Positions 1 through 10,709 of a stretch of 64,000 nucleotides of DNA are shown piece after piece (the stretch's first letter is position 1; every line of letters starts with the position of its first letter). Made by a program: the position numbers and the translations under genes. The stretch lies in NCBI RefSeq assembly GCF_904849725.1, contig NC_058519.1:535688316-535752315 (forward strand), read 5' to 3'. The DNA comes from Hordeum vulgare subsp. vulgare. Its lineage: Eukaryota > Streptophyta > Magnoliopsida > Poales > Poaceae. A model generated the notes under the pieces. It had not been told where the DNA came from and ran no database searches. It saw nothing but the letters and a program-made list of their open reading frames with translations.

Positions 1-2
1 AG

Positions 3-290
3 GAACAAACGAGTTCCGATGAAGAGGAGGCTCCTCTACCTCAACCTGCAAATACCCATGTGGAGTTCAAGAAGTCAAGCCTCCCTGACCATAGGAAGAA
101 GCCTAAGACCTTGTTTATCCCTTCTCGTTTCTTGCAGGAGAGTAAGCAGGAACTTTGCCATAGAGTGTTGAAACTTGAGGAAGAAAATGACGATCTAAGG
201 GAGCAGAACTTTTTGCTCAAGTGGAAATTAGACAAGCTCAAGACTGCTTCAACAACTCCACCACCATCACCACTGAAGGAAGACAACTAA
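3..290 (+). CDS. C-terminal fragment of a coiled-coil retroelement protein (5' end outside window)
   Basis: The frame is open from base 3 to the TAA at 288-290 and enters from the left edge, so only the last 95 residues are visible. The N-terminal part is acidic (SSDEEEAP). The middle holds a leucine/glutamate heptad stretch (residues about 43-77, with LKLEEENDDLREQN) that should form a coiled coil, and the tail is proline/threonine-rich. No protease, reverse transcriptase or integrase motif is present. Its position upstream of a long spacer, polypurine tract and LTR shows that it belongs to a retroelement, probably a non-autonomous one. Such coiled-coil ORFs are common in Triticeae non-autonomous Gypsy elements; the molecular role is unknown. 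Confidence 0.6.
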   Translation, partial: EQTSSDEEEAPLPQPANTHVEFKKSSLPDHRKKPKTLFIPSRFLQESKQELCHRVLKLEEENDDLREQNFLLKWKLDKLKTASTTPPPSPLKEDN

Positions 291-1826
291 GCATTGGTAC
301 GGGCAATCCCCTTGGCTTCTGCCAAGCTTGGGGAGTTGCCCTGGTATTGTATCACCTTTATATCTTTTGCTTTTACCTTTGTTTTAGTTCTTTCCTTTTC
401 AGTATTTATTTCTCTTTTTAGAGGAATAAGTCTTTAGTGTTTACTTTGAGTCTTTTGCTTTCGTCTCTCCCCCGATGTATTCGAGCTTATGAGCTATATA
501 ATAAAGAGTGTCTTAGTCAAGGGCTTTGCTTTGTGCCATGTTCAATAGTATGAAAAGAACGATAGCATGAAAGATCATGAGACGATCTTATGGAAAGTGA
601 TAACTTCACATATGACACGTATGATGATTGCTACTTGTTGAGAATAAATCAACATAGACCCCAGTCATTGTTGCAATTAATAAGAAGTAATAAGGAAAGA
701 GAGGTTCACATATAAATATATCATCTTAGACACTTTTTACAATTGTGAGCACTCACCAAACTATTACATGCTTAGGAGTAGATGTTGGACAAGGAAGACA
801 ACATAATGAATTGTGTTTGCTTAGTTCCAAACAATGTTATATGATTAGAGATCCCTTAGCATGTGACGTTTGCTTCCACCTCATATTAGCCAAAACTCCC
901 GCACCAAGTAGATATACTACTTGTGCATCTATAAACCTCCAACCCAGTTTTGTCATGAGAGTCCACCATACCTACCTATGGATTGAATAAGATCCTTCAA
1001 GTAAGTTGTCATCGGTGCAAGCAATAAAAATTGCTCTCTAATATGTATGATCTATTACTGTGTGGAAAATAAGATTTGTACGAACCTGTGATGAGGAAGA
1101 CATAAAAGCGACAGACTTCATTATAAAGTTCTTTATCACAGGAGGCAATATAAAGTGATGTTCCTCCGCACTAAGAGGACACACATTCAAACCTCAAAAG
1201 CGCATGACAACCTCTGCTTCCCTCTGCGAAGGGCCTATCTTGTACCTTTACTTTTTACCCTTGTAAGAGTCATGGTGATCTTCACCAATTCCCTATTTTT
1301 GCCTTTGTCTTGGCTACCGTCGCATGCTTGGGAAAGATCTATATTCATATATCAACTTGGAGTTGAGTACTCATGCTTTATTATTGTTGACTTTACCCTT
1401 GAGGTAAATCGTTGGGAGGCAAAACTATAAGCCCCTATCTGTCTCTATGTCCAGCTGAAACTTTGACACCATGAGTACCACGTGAGTTGTAACAATTGTG
1501 GAAAACAAAAGAGATGAGTGAGTATGTGGGTTTGCCTTAGAAGCTCTTATTTGACTCTTTCTGATGTTGTGATAAATTGCAATTGCTTCAATGACTATGA
1601 ACTATTGTTGGTTATTCCTCGGTAAGGTTTTTGCTTCATGCTTTGCTTTGTGAAGTAACTGTTACTTTCCCATAAGAATCTTTATGATGTATTGTTGTTC
1701 TATGTGTGATCATGATGCCCTCATGTCCGTATTATGTTTTATCGACACCTTCGTCCCTCAACATGTGGACATGTTTATGGAACTTAGTTTTCGCTTGAGA
1801 ACAAGCGAGGTCTAAGCTTGGGGAGT
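291..1826 (+). other. Non-coding internal spacer and polypurine tract of element A
   Basis: About 1.5 kb lies between the ORF stop and the 3' LTR. I see no conserved coding frame in it. A copy of AGCTTGGGGAGTTG also occurs at 334-347, so the polypurine-like motif appears twice: just after the ORF and again at 1814-1826, next to the LTR. The second is the functional position. Confidence 0.6.
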
Positions 1827-3349
1827 TGATACGTCCATTTTGCATCATGCTTTCATGTTGATATGTATTGCTTTATGGGCTGTTATATTACTTGTGGTAC
1901 CATATTTATGTCTTTTCTCTCTTATTTTGCAAGGTTTATTTAAAGAGGGAGAATTCAGGCAGCTGGAATTCTGCACTGGAAAAGGAGCAAATCTTAGTCC
2001 ACTATTCTGCACATCTCCAAATGCCCTGAAAAGTTACGTGTATTTTTTTGGGATTATATAAAAAATACTGGGCGAAAGAACTACCGGAGGGGGCCACCAG
2101 GGCTCCACAAGCCCTGCCACCGCCACCCCCTGGTGGCGGAGTGGGGGCTTGTGGGCTGCCTGACGGCCCACTACCTGCCCTCTTTTGCTATATGAAGGGT
2201 CTTGGTCTAGAAAAAATCAATCGGGAGCTTTTTCGTGGTTTCGCCGCCACCACGAGGCGGAACTTGAGCAGATCCAATCTAGAGCTCCGGTAGGACGATC
2301 CTGCCGAGGAAAATTCCCTCCCGAAGGGGGGAATCGTGGCCATCGTCATGACCAACACTCCTCTCGCCGGAGGGGAGGCATCTTCATCAACATCTTCACC
2401 AGCACCATCTCCTCTCCAATCCCTAGTTCATCTCTTGTAATCAATCTCCGTCTCACGACTCCGATTGGTACTTGTAAGGTTGCTAGTAGTGTTGATTACT
2501 CTTTGTAGTTGATGCTAGTTGGATTACTTGGTAGAAGAGTTTATGTTCAGATCCTTGATGCTATTCATTACACCTCTGATCATGATTATGATTATGCTTT
2601 GTGAGTAGTTACTTTTGTTCCTGAGGACATGGGATAAGTCATGCTGATAATAGTCATGTGAATTTGATATTCGTTCGGTATTTTGATATGCTGTTTGTTG
2701 TTTTTCCTCTACTGGTGTTATGTGAACGTCGACTACATAACACTTCACCATACTTGGGCCTAGAGGAAGGCATTGGGGAGTAGTAAGTAGATGATGGGTT
2801 GCTAGAGTGACAGAAGCTTAAACCCTAGTCTATGTGTCGCTTCGTAAGGGGCTGATTTGGATCCACTAGTTTAATGCTATGGTTAGACGTTGTCTTAATT
2901 CTTCTTTTGTAGTTGCGGATGCTTGCGAGAGAGGTTAATCATAAGAGGGATGCTTGTCCAAGTAAGGTCAGTACCCAAGCGCCGGTCCAACCACATATCA
3001 AACTATCAAAGTAACGAACGTGAATCATATGAACATGATGAAACTAGCATGACAGAAATTCCCGTGTGTCCTCGGGAGCGTTTTTCCTCCTATAAGACTT
3101 TGTTCAGGCTTGTCCCTTGCTGCAAAAGGGATTGGGCCACTTGCTGCACCGTTGCTACTACTTGTTACTTGTTACTTTTTGCTTGCTACGTTTCACCTCG
3201 CTACACAATCACTTGTTACCGCTACTTTCAGTGCTTGTAGTTATTACCTTGCTGAAATCCGCTTATCAGAGCCTTCTGCTCCTCGTTGGGTTCGACACTC
3301 TTACTTATCGAAAGGATTGTGATTGATCCCCTATACTTGTGGGTCATCA
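1827..3349 (+). repeat. 3' LTR of element A (about 1.52 kb)
   Basis: It starts TGATACGTCC directly after the polypurine tract and ends GGGTCATCA. This length and these termini fit Athila-type Triticeae LTRs. It has no coding content; short open frames inside it are incidental. Confidence 0.8.
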
Positions 3350-3551
3350 ATACTCTACCCTCGAAAACTGTTGTGATCCCTATACTTGTGGGTTATCAAG
3401 ACTATTTTCTGGCGCCGTTGCCGGGGAGGCACAGCTATATTCTCTGAGTCACTTGGGATTTACGTCTGCTGGTCACTATGAGGAATCTGAAAGATCCAAG
3501 AACAAAAGTCTTGCCCTCAACTACGAGGACAGGCTAGGAACTGCCATCTAG
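3350..3551 (+). mobile_element. Element B remnant: LTR tail, tRNA-Asp PBS and start of internal region
   Basis: Bases 3350-3398 are the last part of an Athila-type 5' LTR (ending GTGGGTTATCA). The PBS follows at 3410-3427, TGGCGCCGTTGCCGGGGA, an exact complement of the 3' end of plant tRNA-Asp. About 120 bases of leader follow before the sequence switches near 3551-3560 to the truncated LTR of the minus-strand element C. Confidence 0.75.
3410..3427 (+). other. Primer binding site (tRNA-Asp)
   Basis: TGGCGCCGTTGCCGGGGA lies 11 bases after an LTR terminus. It is the reference for the degenerate PBS copies at 5035-5052, 10681-10698 and 60671-60687. Confidence 0.85.
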
Positions 3552-3559
3552 CCCCCTGG

Positions 3560-3850
3560 CTGCACCTAGGGAGCTTGTGGGGTCCCCTGCTCGCCCCTGC
3601 CTTGGTTCTCAAGTCTGACGCGTATCTTATGTTCCGGAAAAAGTCTTTTCAAAAGTTTTATTCCGTTTGGACACCGTTTAAAATCCTCCTCTGAAAAGGG
3701 TCAAAAACACGAAAAAACAGGAACTGGCACTTGGCACTGAGTTAATAAGTTAGTCCCAAAAAAGAGTAAAAAGGCATACAAAACATCCAAAGTTTGACAA
3801 GATAATAGCATGGAACCATCAAAAATTATAGATACGTTGGAGACGTATCA
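3560..3850 (-). repeat. Truncated 3' LTR of element C
   Basis: Only the first 290 or so bases of the LTR remain (- strand start TGATACGTCTCC at 3850). They match 6297-6590 closely. The polypurine tract, AAGCTTGGGGATGCT on the - strand, lies at 3851-3865. Confidence 0.8.
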
Positions 3851-4843
3851 AGCATCCCCAAGCTTAACTCCTTGATATTACTCTCTAGATCAGTGGGTAA
3901 TCTATTGTAATTTCCATGAGTATTGTTGTAGGAGTTGCCAAAGTTATTAGAGGGGTTACTAGGAAAAGGCCTAGGAACATAGTTTCCTCTAAAAGCATTG
4001 TTGTTGCCAAAATTATTCCTACCAACAAAATTAATGTACAAGCTAGCGCTGCTACTCTCAATCAAGGAAGACAAGGGCATATCATTAGGATCTAAAGGAG
4101 CACTTCTACTAGCAACCAAATGCATTAACTCATCCATCTTAGCACTCATCGAGTTAATTTCTTCTATAGCGTGTACCTTCTTACTAGTAGGTGACCTTTC
4201 AGTGTGCCACTGAGAGTAGTTCGTCATGATATTGTCTAGGAGTTTTGTGGCTTCTCCTAACGTGATTTCCATGAACGTTCCACCTGAGGCGGAGTCCAAG
4301 ATATTTCTAGAAGCGAAATTCAAGCCAGCGTAAAAGATTTGTATAATCATCCAAAGACTCAAGCCATGAGCGGGACAATTTCTAATCATCAATTTCATTC
4401 TCTCCCAAGATTGTGCAACATGTTCATGATCAAGTTGCTTGAAATTCATAATATCATTACGGGGAGAGATAATCTTAGCCGGCGGAAAATACTTGGATAT
4501 GTAAGCATCTTTGCACTTATTCCAAGAATCAATACTATTTTTGGGCAAAGACGAAAACCAAGTTTTTGCTCGATCTCGCAACAAGAAAGGAAAAAATCTT
4601 CAATTTAATCACATCGTTATCCACATCTTTCTTCTTTTGCATATCGCAAAGCTCAATGAAAGTATTAAGATGGGATGCGGCATCTTCAATAGGAAGGCCG
4701 GAGAATTGCTCTTTCATAACAAGTTTCAGCAAAGCAGCATTGATTTTGTATGACTCCGCACTAGTGGCGGGAGCAATCGGAGTACTAATAAAATCATTAT
4801 TATTAGTATTCGAGAAGTCACAAAGTTTGGTGTTTTCAGTCAT
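3851..4843 (-). pseudogene. Gypsy gag, frameshifted and truncated at the C-terminus
   Basis: The likely start is the ATG at 4843-4841 (MTENTKLCDF), about 190 bases inside the PBS. The first frame carries the N-terminal gag region with QFSGLPIEDAASHLN. Near 4575-4600 a one-base change in an A/T run moves the reading to the second frame, which continues with RAKTWFSSLPKNSIDSW, KYFPPAKII and QSWERMKLMIRNCP, all gag core motifs. A Ser/Asn-rich tail follows. The frame then enters the polypurine tract and LTR, so the normal C-terminal gag and everything downstream is deleted. The same gag is present in 9266-10475 and 59039-60523, which supports the identification. Not expected to make a functional protein. 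Confidence 0.8.
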
Positions 4844-5034
4844 GGTGACTTCAGCAAGCAAGCAAGCACACAAGCGAACAGAAACCAAGCGAGAGAAAAG
4901 GGCAAACGAAAAAGGCAAATATTTTCGTAAATTTTTCTTTTTCAGAAGTGGGGAGAGGAAAATGAGAGGCAAAAAAAAGTAAATGCAAGAGATGAGTTTG
5001 CGACACTTACTTGGATGAGTTCTTGACTTGATCC

Positions 5035-5052
5035 TCCCCGGCAACTGCGCCA
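5035..5052 (-). other. Primer binding site of element C (tRNA-Asp, one mismatch)
   Basis: On the - strand this reads TGGCGCAGTTGCCGGGGA, one base different from the tRNA-Asp complement at 3410-3427. It fixes the orientation of the element and separates the LTR from gag. Confidence 0.8.
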
Positions 5053-5062
5053 GAAATTCTTC

Positions 5063-6590
5063 TGCTACGGCGACAGAAATGCTTCTGTCGTCTCTTGAGC
5101 TTGTGTTGGTTTTTTCCCTTGAAGAGGAAAGGGCGATGCAGCACATGAGCAGTAAGTATTTCCGTCAGTTTGAGAACCAAGGTATCAATCCAGTAGGAGA
5201 ATCACGTCAAGTCCAGAGTACCTGCGCAAACACAAAAGAGCTTGCACCCAACGCTATAAAGGGGTTGTCAATCCCTTCAAGATTGATTGCAAAGTGAGAT
5301 CTGAAGGCAGAAAGTGCAACGAAGTAAATTGTAAGGCTGAAAATATGGTGTGAAGTAGACCCGGGGGCCATAGTGTTCACTAGAGGCTTCTCTCAAAATA
5401 GCAAATAATACGGTGGGTGAACAAATTACTGTCGAGCAATTGATAGAACCGCGCAAAGTCATGACGATATCTAAGGCAATGATCATACATATAGGCATCA
5501 CGTCCGAGACAAGTAGACCGATACTTTCTGCATCTACTACTATTACTCCACACATCGACCGCTATCCAGCATGCATCTAGTGTATTGAGTTCATGACGAA
5601 CAGAGTAATTCTTTAAGCAAGATGACATGATGTAGAGGGATAAACTCAAACCAATGATGAAAACCCCATCTTTTTACCCTTGATGGCAACAACATGATGC
5701 ATGCCTCGCTACCCCTTCTGTCACTGGGTGAGGTCACCGCACAGTATGAACCCAAAACCAAGCACTTCTCCCATTGCAAGAATCATAGATCAAGTTGGCC
5801 AAACAAAACCCACAACTCGAAGAGAATTATAAGGATATGAAATCATGCATAAGAGAGATCAGAAGAAACTCAAATAATATTCATAGATAATCTGATCGTA
5901 AATCCACAATTCATCAAATCTCGACAAACACACCGCAAAAGAAGATTACATCGGATAGATCTCCATGAAGATCATGGAGAACTTTGTATTGAAGATCCAA
6001 GAGAGAGAAGAAGCCATCTAGCTACTAGCTATGGACCCGTAGGTCTATGGTGAACTACTCACGCATCATCGGAGAGGTCATGATGTTGATGAAGAAGCCC
6101 TCCGTATCCGAATCCCCCCTCCGGCAGGGCACCAGAACGTGCCCAATGGGATCTTGCGGAGACACAAGCTTGCGGCGGCGGAAAAGTATTTTCGTTGATC
6201 TCTCCGGTAGTTTTGGAATTTTTCTGGATTTATAGGCGGAAGAGGTAGGGCAGACGTGCCACAGGGGGCCCACAAGCCTTCTAGGCGCAGGCCCCCCTTG
6301 CCGTGCCTAGGGGGCTTGTGGGGTCCCATGCTGGCCCCTGCCTTGGTTCTCAAGTCTGACGCGTATCTTCTGTTCCGGAAAAAATCTTTTCGGAAGTTTT
6401 ATTCCGTTTGGACACCGTTTAAAATCCTCCTTTGAAAAGGGTCAAAAACACGGAAAAAACAAGAACTGGCACTTGGCACTGAGTTAATAAGTTAGTCCCA
6501 AAAAAGATAAAAAGGAAACAAAACATCCAAAGTTTGACAAGATAATAGCATGGAACCATCAAAAATTATAGATACGTTGGAGACGTATCA
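5063..6590 (-). repeat. 5' LTR of element C (about 1.53 kb)
   Basis: On the - strand it opens TGATACGTCTCCAACGTATC at 6590 and ends near 5063, ten bases before the PBS. It has no coding content. The adjacent sequence at 6591 is GC-rich and belongs to an unrelated transposon gene. Confidence 0.8.
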
Positions 6591-6675
6591 ACGCCTACTC
6601 ACGCTACCACCAGATCAAGCTAAGCCTGACCGACCGGTTGAAAACAGCTTTCATTACACCCTTCGGGGCATTTTG

Positions 6676-7915
6676 CTACATCACCATGATGTTCGAGCTG
6701 AAAAATGCCGGCACGAGTTCCAGTGCTGCATGTAGCGATGCCTCTACATGTAGCTCGGTTTTGGCGGCCGCCAGCTCGGTTGTCCGAGCCGTGAGCTCCT
6801 CCCGAGCCTGGCTGTAGCTGGCCTTGGCAAAGCGGCCAAAGTCGATCGCATCCCGGAAGATGGCGTCACGCTGTGTGCATTCAAGATGAAAGAAGACACA
6901 AAAATAATAAGATTTGGCCCGGCTGCCACGAAGCCAGGTAACCGGCCCGAATCTCGGGGACTACACTCAATGGGTCCGTTGGTGCGCACCCACCAGAAAA
7001 CCAAAAAAGGTTCAAACGAAGAAACTTACCTCAAGCGCCTGGTCCAGGGCCTTGAGGCCGGCCGCCGTGGACTTGGCGAAGTCGACCATGCCCTTCTGGT
7101 ATTGAAGGAGCGTGTCGGCCACTTGCACGGGCGCTGAGGGTCCCGCTCCGCCCACGGAAAGGACGCGAAGCAGCTGCGCCCAGGAGGCCATCACCGTCGA
7201 CAGCGATCGCGCCCGGCTACCGCCAGCCGGCGTGCTCAACGTTGGCGCCGCCTCCGTCACGACGATGGTTCGCTCGCCACTCCCTTGTGCCTCAAGGGTC
7301 GCTCCGGCTCGCGCCCCCTCGTCAGACGCGTCGTGGGCTGTCTTGTCGGCGGCCGGGACGGCGGTCTCCATGATGACCAGCTCGACAGCAGGCGGAGTCG
7401 ACGCTGGCTCGACAGCCGGCGGAGGCGTCACCATCGGCGACGACTCGGCGTGTGCGCCAGACGGCGTAGGCGAGGGCCTCGTCGAAGGGGCCGTAGGCGG
7501 CACCAATGTCGTAGCGTCTTCCACCGCCTCGCCCAAGGGGCCACTAGCGCCGGCTCTCCTATCCGACATGGCCATCCTCGTGCGGTGCTCTCGCTCGAGC
7601 TGCGCCGTCTGCGGCTGTTCGGCGGCCAAGGGGACCCGCGTGGCGGCCTCGAGGACCGACTCCTCTGCGTGAGGAAGCTCAGGAGCAGCTTTGCGGAGAG
7701 AAAGCAAAGGGGCACGAGCTCAGAGGCCACGGGGCCACCAGGAAGAAAAATACAAAGGCACGAGCCTCGATGGAGTACTTACCCGTCTACGAGGGGAAGC
7801 GGGCGGCCCCGCGCTTCAGCCGCGTGCGCGCTGGCGGTTTGGTACCCGACAGCACGACAGACGACCCCGCCTTCTTCGCCACCGGGCTACCGAGCCCCGG
7901 GGTAGTATCCCTGAT
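6676..7915 (-). pseudogene. Relic of a spliced 'gypsy-type transposon' gene (GC-rich, coiled coil)
   Basis: A - strand gene fragment with visible introns. Exon B (7688-7030) encodes an Ala/Pro/Thr-rich stretch ending LDQALE. It is followed by a GTAAGT donor and an intron that ends ..GCACACAG at 6871. Exon C (6870-6676) continues in frame as RDAIFRDAIDFGRFAKASY and a heptad-rich ARTTELAAAKTELHVE coiled coil, ending in a TAG at 6678-6676. Upstream, a further exon (about 7915-7784) keeps a coding-like Lys/Ala/Arg-rich stretch but has an in-frame TAG just before its GTAAGT donor, so the gene is broken. This architecture fits the plant proteins annotated as putative gypsy-type transposon, found in non-autonomous retroelements. 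It is cut by elements C and D on either side. Confidence 0.6.
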
Positions 7916-8496
7916 AGGTACTGTTCTGAACTCATTCTTTATTTATATTGATGTAATATTTAATGTATTCAAACTTATCCATGGTTCATACCCCCCGATA
8001 CAACCCATAGATTCATCAAAATAAGCAAGCAACACAAAGAAAACAGAATCTGTCAAAAACATAATAGTCTATAGCAATCTGCTTACTTAGAATACTTCTG
8101 TAACTCCAAAAATTCTGAAACGTTAGAAAAATTTGGGAAATTTGTAAATCAATCTTGTGTAAAAATTCAGATCAAAAGCATGTTCCAGTTAATTTACAAA
8201 ATGCTTTGACTAAGAGCGAAAGTTTCTGTTTTTCAGCAAAATCAACTTGCAAACACCGTAGACCATCCCAAAGGTCTTATTTGGCTCAAACACTAATTAA
8301 AACAAGAAAACATAATTATTACTGAGGTAATAATGTGTGCAACACTCAAAAATATAAATAAAAACATAAACATAAAAATAAAATTGGGTTGCCTCCCAAC
8401 AAGCGCTATTGTTTAACGCCCCTAGCTAGGCATAATGCAATAGATCTAGGTATTGTCATCTTTGGTATGCAATCCATAAGTAGCTCTCATACTAGA
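7916..8496 (-). other. Non-coding interior of element D downstream of protease
   Basis: AT-rich sequence without a coding frame. The block TTGGGTTGCCTCCCAACAAG just beyond the protease is shared with element E at 58409-58428, which supports common ancestry of the two interiors. The left limit is approximate. Confidence 0.5.
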
Positions 8497-9135
8497 TTAA
8501 TAAGGTAATCTTATTTTATTTCTAGGAAAGTGCTCCATGACTTTCCTTAAAGGAAATTGGAATCTAATATTTCCTTCTTTCATATCAATAATTGCACCAA
8601 TTGTTCTAAGGAAAGGTCTACCAAGAATAATAGGACATGTAGGATTGCAATCTATATCAAGAATAATGAAATCTATGGGCCCATAATTCCTATTTTCAAC
8701 AATAAGAACATCATTAATCCTTCCCGTAGGTCTATTAATTGTAGAATCCGCTAGATGCAAATTTAAAGAGCAATCATCAAATTCACGTAATCCTAGCACA
8801 TCACATAAAGTTTTTGGAATCGTGGAAACGCTAGCACCCAAATTACACAAAGCATGGCACTCATAATCTTTAATTTTAACCTTAATAGTAGGTTCACATT
8901 CATCATAAAGCTTTCTAGGTATAGAAACTTCCAACTGAAGTTTTTCTTCAAAAGATTTCATCATAGCATCCACAATATGTTCAGTAAAAGCTTTACTTTG
9001 ATTATAAGCATGCGGAGAATTCAACATGGATTGCAACAAGGAAACATAATCAATCAAAGAGCAACTATCATAATTAAAGTCCTTGAAATCCAAAAGTGTG
9101 GGCTCATTGCTATTTAAAGTTTTGACCTCTTCCAT
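8497..9135 (-). pseudogene. Retropepsin-like aspartic protease with Asp-to-Asn active-site change
   Basis: A 212-residue frame. It would act as the retroviral-type aspartic protease that cleaves the element's polyprotein. The diagnostic parts are SIPRKLYDECEPTIKVKI, the active-site loop at residues 95-102 and ILGRPFLRTIGAIIDM near the C-terminus. The loop reads ALCNLGAS: the catalytic Asp of the usual D-[LV]-G-A motif is Asn98 (codon 8844-8842). The sister copy in element E keeps ALCDVGAS. The frame is otherwise open, so this looks like a point inactivation of a well-preserved domain. Gag lies just upstream in pieces. Without Asp98 the enzyme should be inactive. Confidence 0.8.
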
Positions 9136-9265
9136 CCCACTTTTATCAATCTTATCATTAAGATCTATAAACTCCGAATCATTGGGACGCCTTTTAACTA
9201 AAGTTGATTCATCTCTAGTCCCATCCTTTCACGATTTATACAAGAAAACAAAGATTAAATAGGTG

Positions 9266-10475
9266 TCACATCACTTTAAGATCTTCATAATTATTATCAC
9301 GAGAAAACACCTTTTCAAGCCATTCACGCTTAGCACGTATTCTAGCAGTTCTTTCCTTACACTCATCAATGGAGTTTCTCATAGCTATTAAAGACTCGTT
9401 AATATCATGCTTGGGTGGAATAGATCTAATTTTCAAAGAATCAATCTCGTTCCTAGCCAAATAATCAATCTTGAGCAATTTTTCTTCAGTCATAGCATGG
9501 AAACCTTTTTGCGAGCTAATGAACTCTTTAATATTATTCTCAAGATCAGAGGGCATCTTATTATAATTTCCATAAGAATTTTTGTAGGAATTACCATAAT
9601 TGTTAGAGGAATTGCTAGGAAACGGCCTAAGATTGAAATTACCTCTATACACGATATTGCTAAAATTGTTCCTACCAACAAAATTCACATCCGTATATTC
9701 ATTATTATTTCCAATCAAAGAAGACAAAGGCATATTACTAGCAAACAATTTCATTAATTCATCCATCTTTCCACTCAAAGTGTTTATTTCTTCAATAGCG
9801 TGCAATTTTTTACTAGTAGGAGATCTTTCGGTATGCCGTTGTGAGTAATTTTCCATAATATTATCTAGGAGTTTAGTAGCTTCTCCAAATGTGATTTACA
9901 CAAAAGTACCACCCACGGCAGAATCTAAAAGATTTCTAGAAGGAAAATCCAATCCCGCATAAATGTTTTGTATAATCATCCATAAACTCAAACCATGCGC
10001 GGGGCAATTCCTAATCATTAGTTTCATCCTCTCCCAATATTGTGCAACATGATCATGATCAAATTGCTTAAAATTCATTATATCGTTCCTAAGGGAGATA
10101 ATCTTAGCGGGCGGAAAATACTTGGAAATAAAACATCTTTACACTTATTCCATGAATCAATCTATTTTTAGGTAAAGATGAAAACCAAGTTTTGGCATGA
10201 TCTCGTAATGAGAAAGGAAATAGCTTCAATTTAACAATTTCATTGTCCACATCTTTCTTCTTTTTCATATCACACAACTCAACGAAAATATTTAGATGGG
10301 ATGCGGCATCTTCACTAGGAAGGCTAGAAAATTGTTCTTTCGTAACAACATGGAGCAAAGCGGCATTACTTTCAAAAGATTTCGCACTAGTGGCGGAAGA
10401 AATCGAAGTACTAATAAAATCATTATTATTAGCAATGGAAAAGTCATGTAACTTGGTATTCTCTTGAGACATCAT
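9266..10475 (-). pseudogene. Gypsy gag of element D, broken into three frames
   Basis: Read from 10475, the first part (MSQENTKLHDF..., to about 10104) holds QFSSLPSEDAASHLN and RDHAKTWFSSLPKN. The frame breaks near 10130-10150. It resumes at 10078-9896 with the QYWERMKLMIRNCPAHGLSL motif, ends at a stop near 9896, and resumes again at 9856-9266 with SQRHTERSPTSKK and an Asn-rich linker. A final basic/acidic helix-rich segment (RTARIRAKREWLEKVF) lies near 9300. The three pieces together cover the same gag as in elements C and E. At least two disabling changes are present. Confidence 0.8.
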
Positions 10476-10680
10476 GACAAATCAAGCAATCTAGTACACA
10501 AGCAAGCAAACGAAAAGATGAACGGGAAAAGGGCAAATAAAAAGGCAAATCTTTTTGGTATTTTCTGAAAATTGTTTTAGAATTGGGGGAGAGGAAAATG
10601 AGAGGCAAATGGCAAATAAAGTAAATGCAAGAGATGAGTTTGTGATGGGTACTTGGTAGGCTTGATCTTGCTATGTATCC

Positions 10681-10698
10681 TCCCCGGCAATGGCGCGA
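10681..10698 (-). other. Primer binding site of element D (degenerate tRNA-Asp)
   Basis: On the - strand it reads TCGCGCCATTGCCGGGGA, two differences from the canonical tRNA-Asp complement. It lies 11 bases from the LTR end at 10710. Confidence 0.75.
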
Positions 10699-10709
10699 GA
10701 AATCCTTCT

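Larger units (their letters stand above)
1..3349 (+). mobile_element. Athila-type Gypsy element A, 3' portion (internal tail plus 3' LTR)
   Basis: The block runs from an internal coding tail through a spacer of about 1.5 kb and a polypurine tract (AAGCTTGGGGAGT, 1814-1826) into an LTR at 1827-3349. The LTR opens TGATACGTCC and closes GTGGGTCATCA. This order (ORF, spacer, polypurine tract, LTR) defines a + strand element whose 5' part lies left of the window. The sequence immediately after the LTR is the tail of another LTR of the same general type followed by a tRNA-Asp primer site, so element A appears to have inserted near the 3' end of a sister element's LTR. The 5-bp target duplication cannot be checked because the left end is missing. 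Assignment to the Athila lineage is inferred from the LTR termini and polypurine tract; the family name is uncertain. Confidence 0.8.
3560..6590 (-). mobile_element. Athila-lineage (Sabrina-like) Gypsy element C, gag-only deletion derivative
   Basis: Read on the - strand, the order is 5' LTR (6590-5063), PBS (5052-5035), gag (from 4843), polypurine tract and a truncated 3' LTR (3850 to about 3560). The two LTR pieces align clearly across their shared 290 bases (same GGGGTCCC..GCCCCTGCC and TTCCGGAAAAA segments). The interior is only about 1.2 kb: gag runs almost straight into the polypurine tract, and protease, RT, RNase H and integrase are absent. It is therefore an internally deleted, non-autonomous copy. 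The 3' LTR is cut at about 3560, so no target duplication can be scored. The name Sabrina-like rests on recalled LTR start sequence only. Confidence 0.8.

Noticed and set aside
3410..3427. tRNA gene fragment
   Set aside because: Only the 18 bases complementary to the tRNA-Asp 3' end are present, next to an LTR; it is a primer binding site.
4566..4982. 138-residue + strand frame
   Set aside because: Antisense to gag of element C.
7112..7905. Long + strand frames in the GC-rich block
   Set aside because: They are shadows of the - strand transposon gene relic, which has matching splice sites and coiled-coil coding on the other strand.
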